From positions 16,672,450 to 16,736,449 of the forward strand of contig OZ007581.1 in NCBI GenBank assembly GCA_963931925.1: DNA of 64,000 bases, given 5' to 3'. Made by a program: the position numbers and the translations under genes. This DNA comes from Onchidella celtica (Eukaryota; Mollusca; Gastropoda; Systellommatophora; Onchidiidae). Under the pieces are notes generated by a model. That model searched no databases. It saw only the letters and a list, made by a program, of their open reading frames with translations, and was not told the origin of the DNA. Below are positions 62,458 to 64,000 of this stretch, in pieces. Within the stretch, counting starts at the first letter, position 1, and every line of letters starts with the position of its first letter.

Positions 62458-63857
62458 GATAGGGCTTCATTTTTCACTTTTCATTCTTAATTCATCACGA
62501 AGGAAACGAAAATGGCAATATAGAAAAAGAGAGGGACCTTCAGATAGAGATTCATTCTTCACTCTTCATTCTTCATCGATGAATAAGTGTATAGCCCTCC
62601 TGACAACAAGAATGAACTTGTTCATTTCTAGTGTGGAATGAAAAGAGGTGGTGCGTGGCTGCTTTCATTACAAACACATTTTTTGTCACAAAGTCAAAAT
62701 CTGAGTTCAGAATCGAATTTCTCATTAAATTCTAGTGTATATATATTTATATGGCCCTTTTCGTCTTTGCAGACGGTCAGAGCAGCTTCTAAATGTCAAT
62801 GTTGGAGTCGTGAGCAACTCCTCTCGTGGCTGATCAGGCCAATGTTTGAATTACACGGCCGCTGACAATATGAGCAGGACAAGTACTGTTGTGTGGTTGC
62901 TGGGTTAGCAGCTAGCTTCCTGTCCTGCCGTTTTTGTTCTTGTTTTGTCTGTTGTGACTGCTCGTACCTCCGAGCACCCCTCCTCACATCTCCTCTCCAT
63001 GTGGTTCGGTCTACAGCAATGATTTCCCAGTCTTCTGGCAACTCGAAGTCACCTAGTGATGATTTGCACAGATCTTTAAATCGGAGCTGGGGTCTGCCTC
63101 TTGCTCTGTGACCCTCCCTCAGCTCGCCATACAGCACTTGTTTTGGGAGGCGGTGATCATCCATCCTTTCCACATGGCCTAACCAGCGAAGTCTCCTCAT
63201 TCGTAAGATCGTTTGCACTGATAGAACTTGTGCCTTTCTCAATACATCTGTATTTGGGACCTTATCTTGCCACTTGATGTTGAAGATTTTCCGTAGGCAT
63301 CTGAGATGAAACGTGTTCAGCCTTTTTTCTTGTTTTGAGTAGGTGGTCCAAGTCTCACATCCATATAAGAGGCTGGTGAACACACATGCTTGATAGACCA
63401 GAATCTTGGTCTTTGTTGTGAGCTGTTTATTGTTCCAGACCCTTTTGAACAGTTTTCCGAAAGTTGTGGCTGCTTTCCCGACTCTCATGTTAATTTCTTC
63501 ATCTAGGGAGAGTGTTGCAGTGATTGTTGACCCCAGATATGTGAAAGATTCAGCATTTTTCAATTTATCTCCATTTAGGTAGATGCTTGGAGGTACACAT
63601 GTTCCTTGTGCGACTATTTCTGTCTTCTTCACACTGATGATTAAAGAGAAGAGCTCGCATGCACGTGCTAGTGGTTTGATACTAAATACTATATGATTAT
63701 TTGGTTTCAAAGTTTAAAGACCATGTGTATATGTGTTGGGAAAACCCCAACGGTCTAGAAAATGAAGAGTGAAAATTGAAAAGTGCATCATCATTGTAAA
63801 CCATCAAGAAAATGAACAGTGAAAAGTGAAGAGTGAAAATGAAAAATGAAGCCCTAT
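62458..63857. mobile_element. Candidate TIR element or inverted-repeat pair enclosing a LINE fragment
   Basis: The left end GATAGGGCTTCATTTTTCA and the right end AAAAATGAAGCCCTAT (ending 63857) are inverted repeats of about 30 bp. Related TTCATTCTTCACTCTTCATT words recur inside near both ends (62550-62575, 63758-63845). A LINE fragment lies between them. No target duplication was found. It may be a MITE with a LINE inserted, or two oppositely placed copies of a repeat. Confidence 0.4.
62750..63675 (-). mobile_element. 5'-truncated LINE fragment with C-terminal zinc-finger tail
   Basis: The minus-strand frame 63710-62796 (304 codons) begins within the RT just after the catalytic motif: ISVKKTEIVAQG, ESFTYLGSTITATLSLDEE, LVYQACVFTSLLYGCETW, HLRCLRKIFNIKWQDKVPN, LRWLGHVERMDDHRLPKQ, and it ends with CSYCQRPCNSNIGLISHERSC. 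It is the same LINE type as 30005-43454 but a different copy. The 3' end, read on the minus strand, has GACCGTCTGC and AAGACGAAAAGGGCC before a TATA-rich tail and resembles the SINE tail at 1850-1890. Endonuclease and most RT are missing; the remaining frame is open. Confidence 0.85.
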
Positions 63858-63860
63858 TGT

Positions 63861-64000
63861 CACGATTAAGGTTGATGGCCTTGTACGCCACGAGTGTAGA
63901 GGGGGTAAACTTAGTAGGGGAGAAGGGGAGTTTAAAGTTGTTAACGAGCATGAAAGATTACTATCACGAGGAAGGTCGGTGGCCTTGTGCGCCACGAGTC
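63861..64000. repeat. Two direct repeats of 36 bp at the window edge
   Basis: CACGATTAAGG...CGCCACGAGTG at 63861-63896 and CACGAGGAAGG...CGCCACGAGTC at 63965-64000 are about 80% alike and 104 bp apart. A tandem array or the start of another element may continue past the window. Confidence 0.5.

Overview
This is a eukaryotic, AT-rich, intron-bearing and repeat-dense window. Nothing in it is bacterial. The LINE, SINE, hAT, PIF/Harbinger and Ty3/gypsy mix, the many TACATGTA-type words and the long simple repeats suggest a lophotrochozoan, most likely a mollusc; that assignment is inference.

The backbone is a tandem array of about three copies of one segment. Unit A runs from before position 1 to about 15.86 kb. 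Unit B runs from about 24.14 to 51.42 kb. Unit C runs from about 51.79 kb past the window end. Each unit carries a small plus-strand gene that I reconstruct by comparing the copies: a tiny first exon starting MGNWQ or MENWK, a very short second exon, and a third exon that gives half of a ubiquitin-like (UBL) fold. A fourth exon gives the other half and the stop. Exon phases agree in every copy (1, 1, 0). Gene A (3331-12002) would encode about 120 aa. Gene B (26012-45205) would encode about 114 aa, or about 158 aa if an in-frame duplicated exon 3 is read through. Gene C (54709-55869) has lost exon 4 inside the window and is probably a pseudogene. Exon 4 of A and B differs at 9 amino acids but at only 4 purely silent codons.

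Most length differences between units are insertions. Unit A holds a solo LTR (151-1328), an antisense SINE with a 12-bp target duplication, three LINE 3' fragments and a 3.1-kb LTR-like block. Unit B holds two SINEs, a complete but broken PIF/Harbinger transposon (26094-28542) and, in its third intron, a LINE (30005-43454). That LINE is split by a young 9.17-kb Ty3/gypsy-type retrotransposon (31143-40310) whose integrase lies upstream of reverse transcriptase, the order typical of Gmr1-like elements. Downstream in unit B are a foldback repeat and a Tourist-like MITE with a GC-rich hairpin. Unit C holds a 3.6-kb LINE with an uninterrupted 1098-codon frame (56381-59677), a pogo-like TIR element, a 190-bp CT tract and a truncated LINE lying between inverted repeats at the window end.

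The 15.9-24.1 kb spacer carries a non-autonomous hAT element, a second repeat family split by a hAT MITE, low-complexity tracts and no gene I can support. Apart from the UBL genes, every long reading frame belongs to a transposon or to low-complexity DNA.
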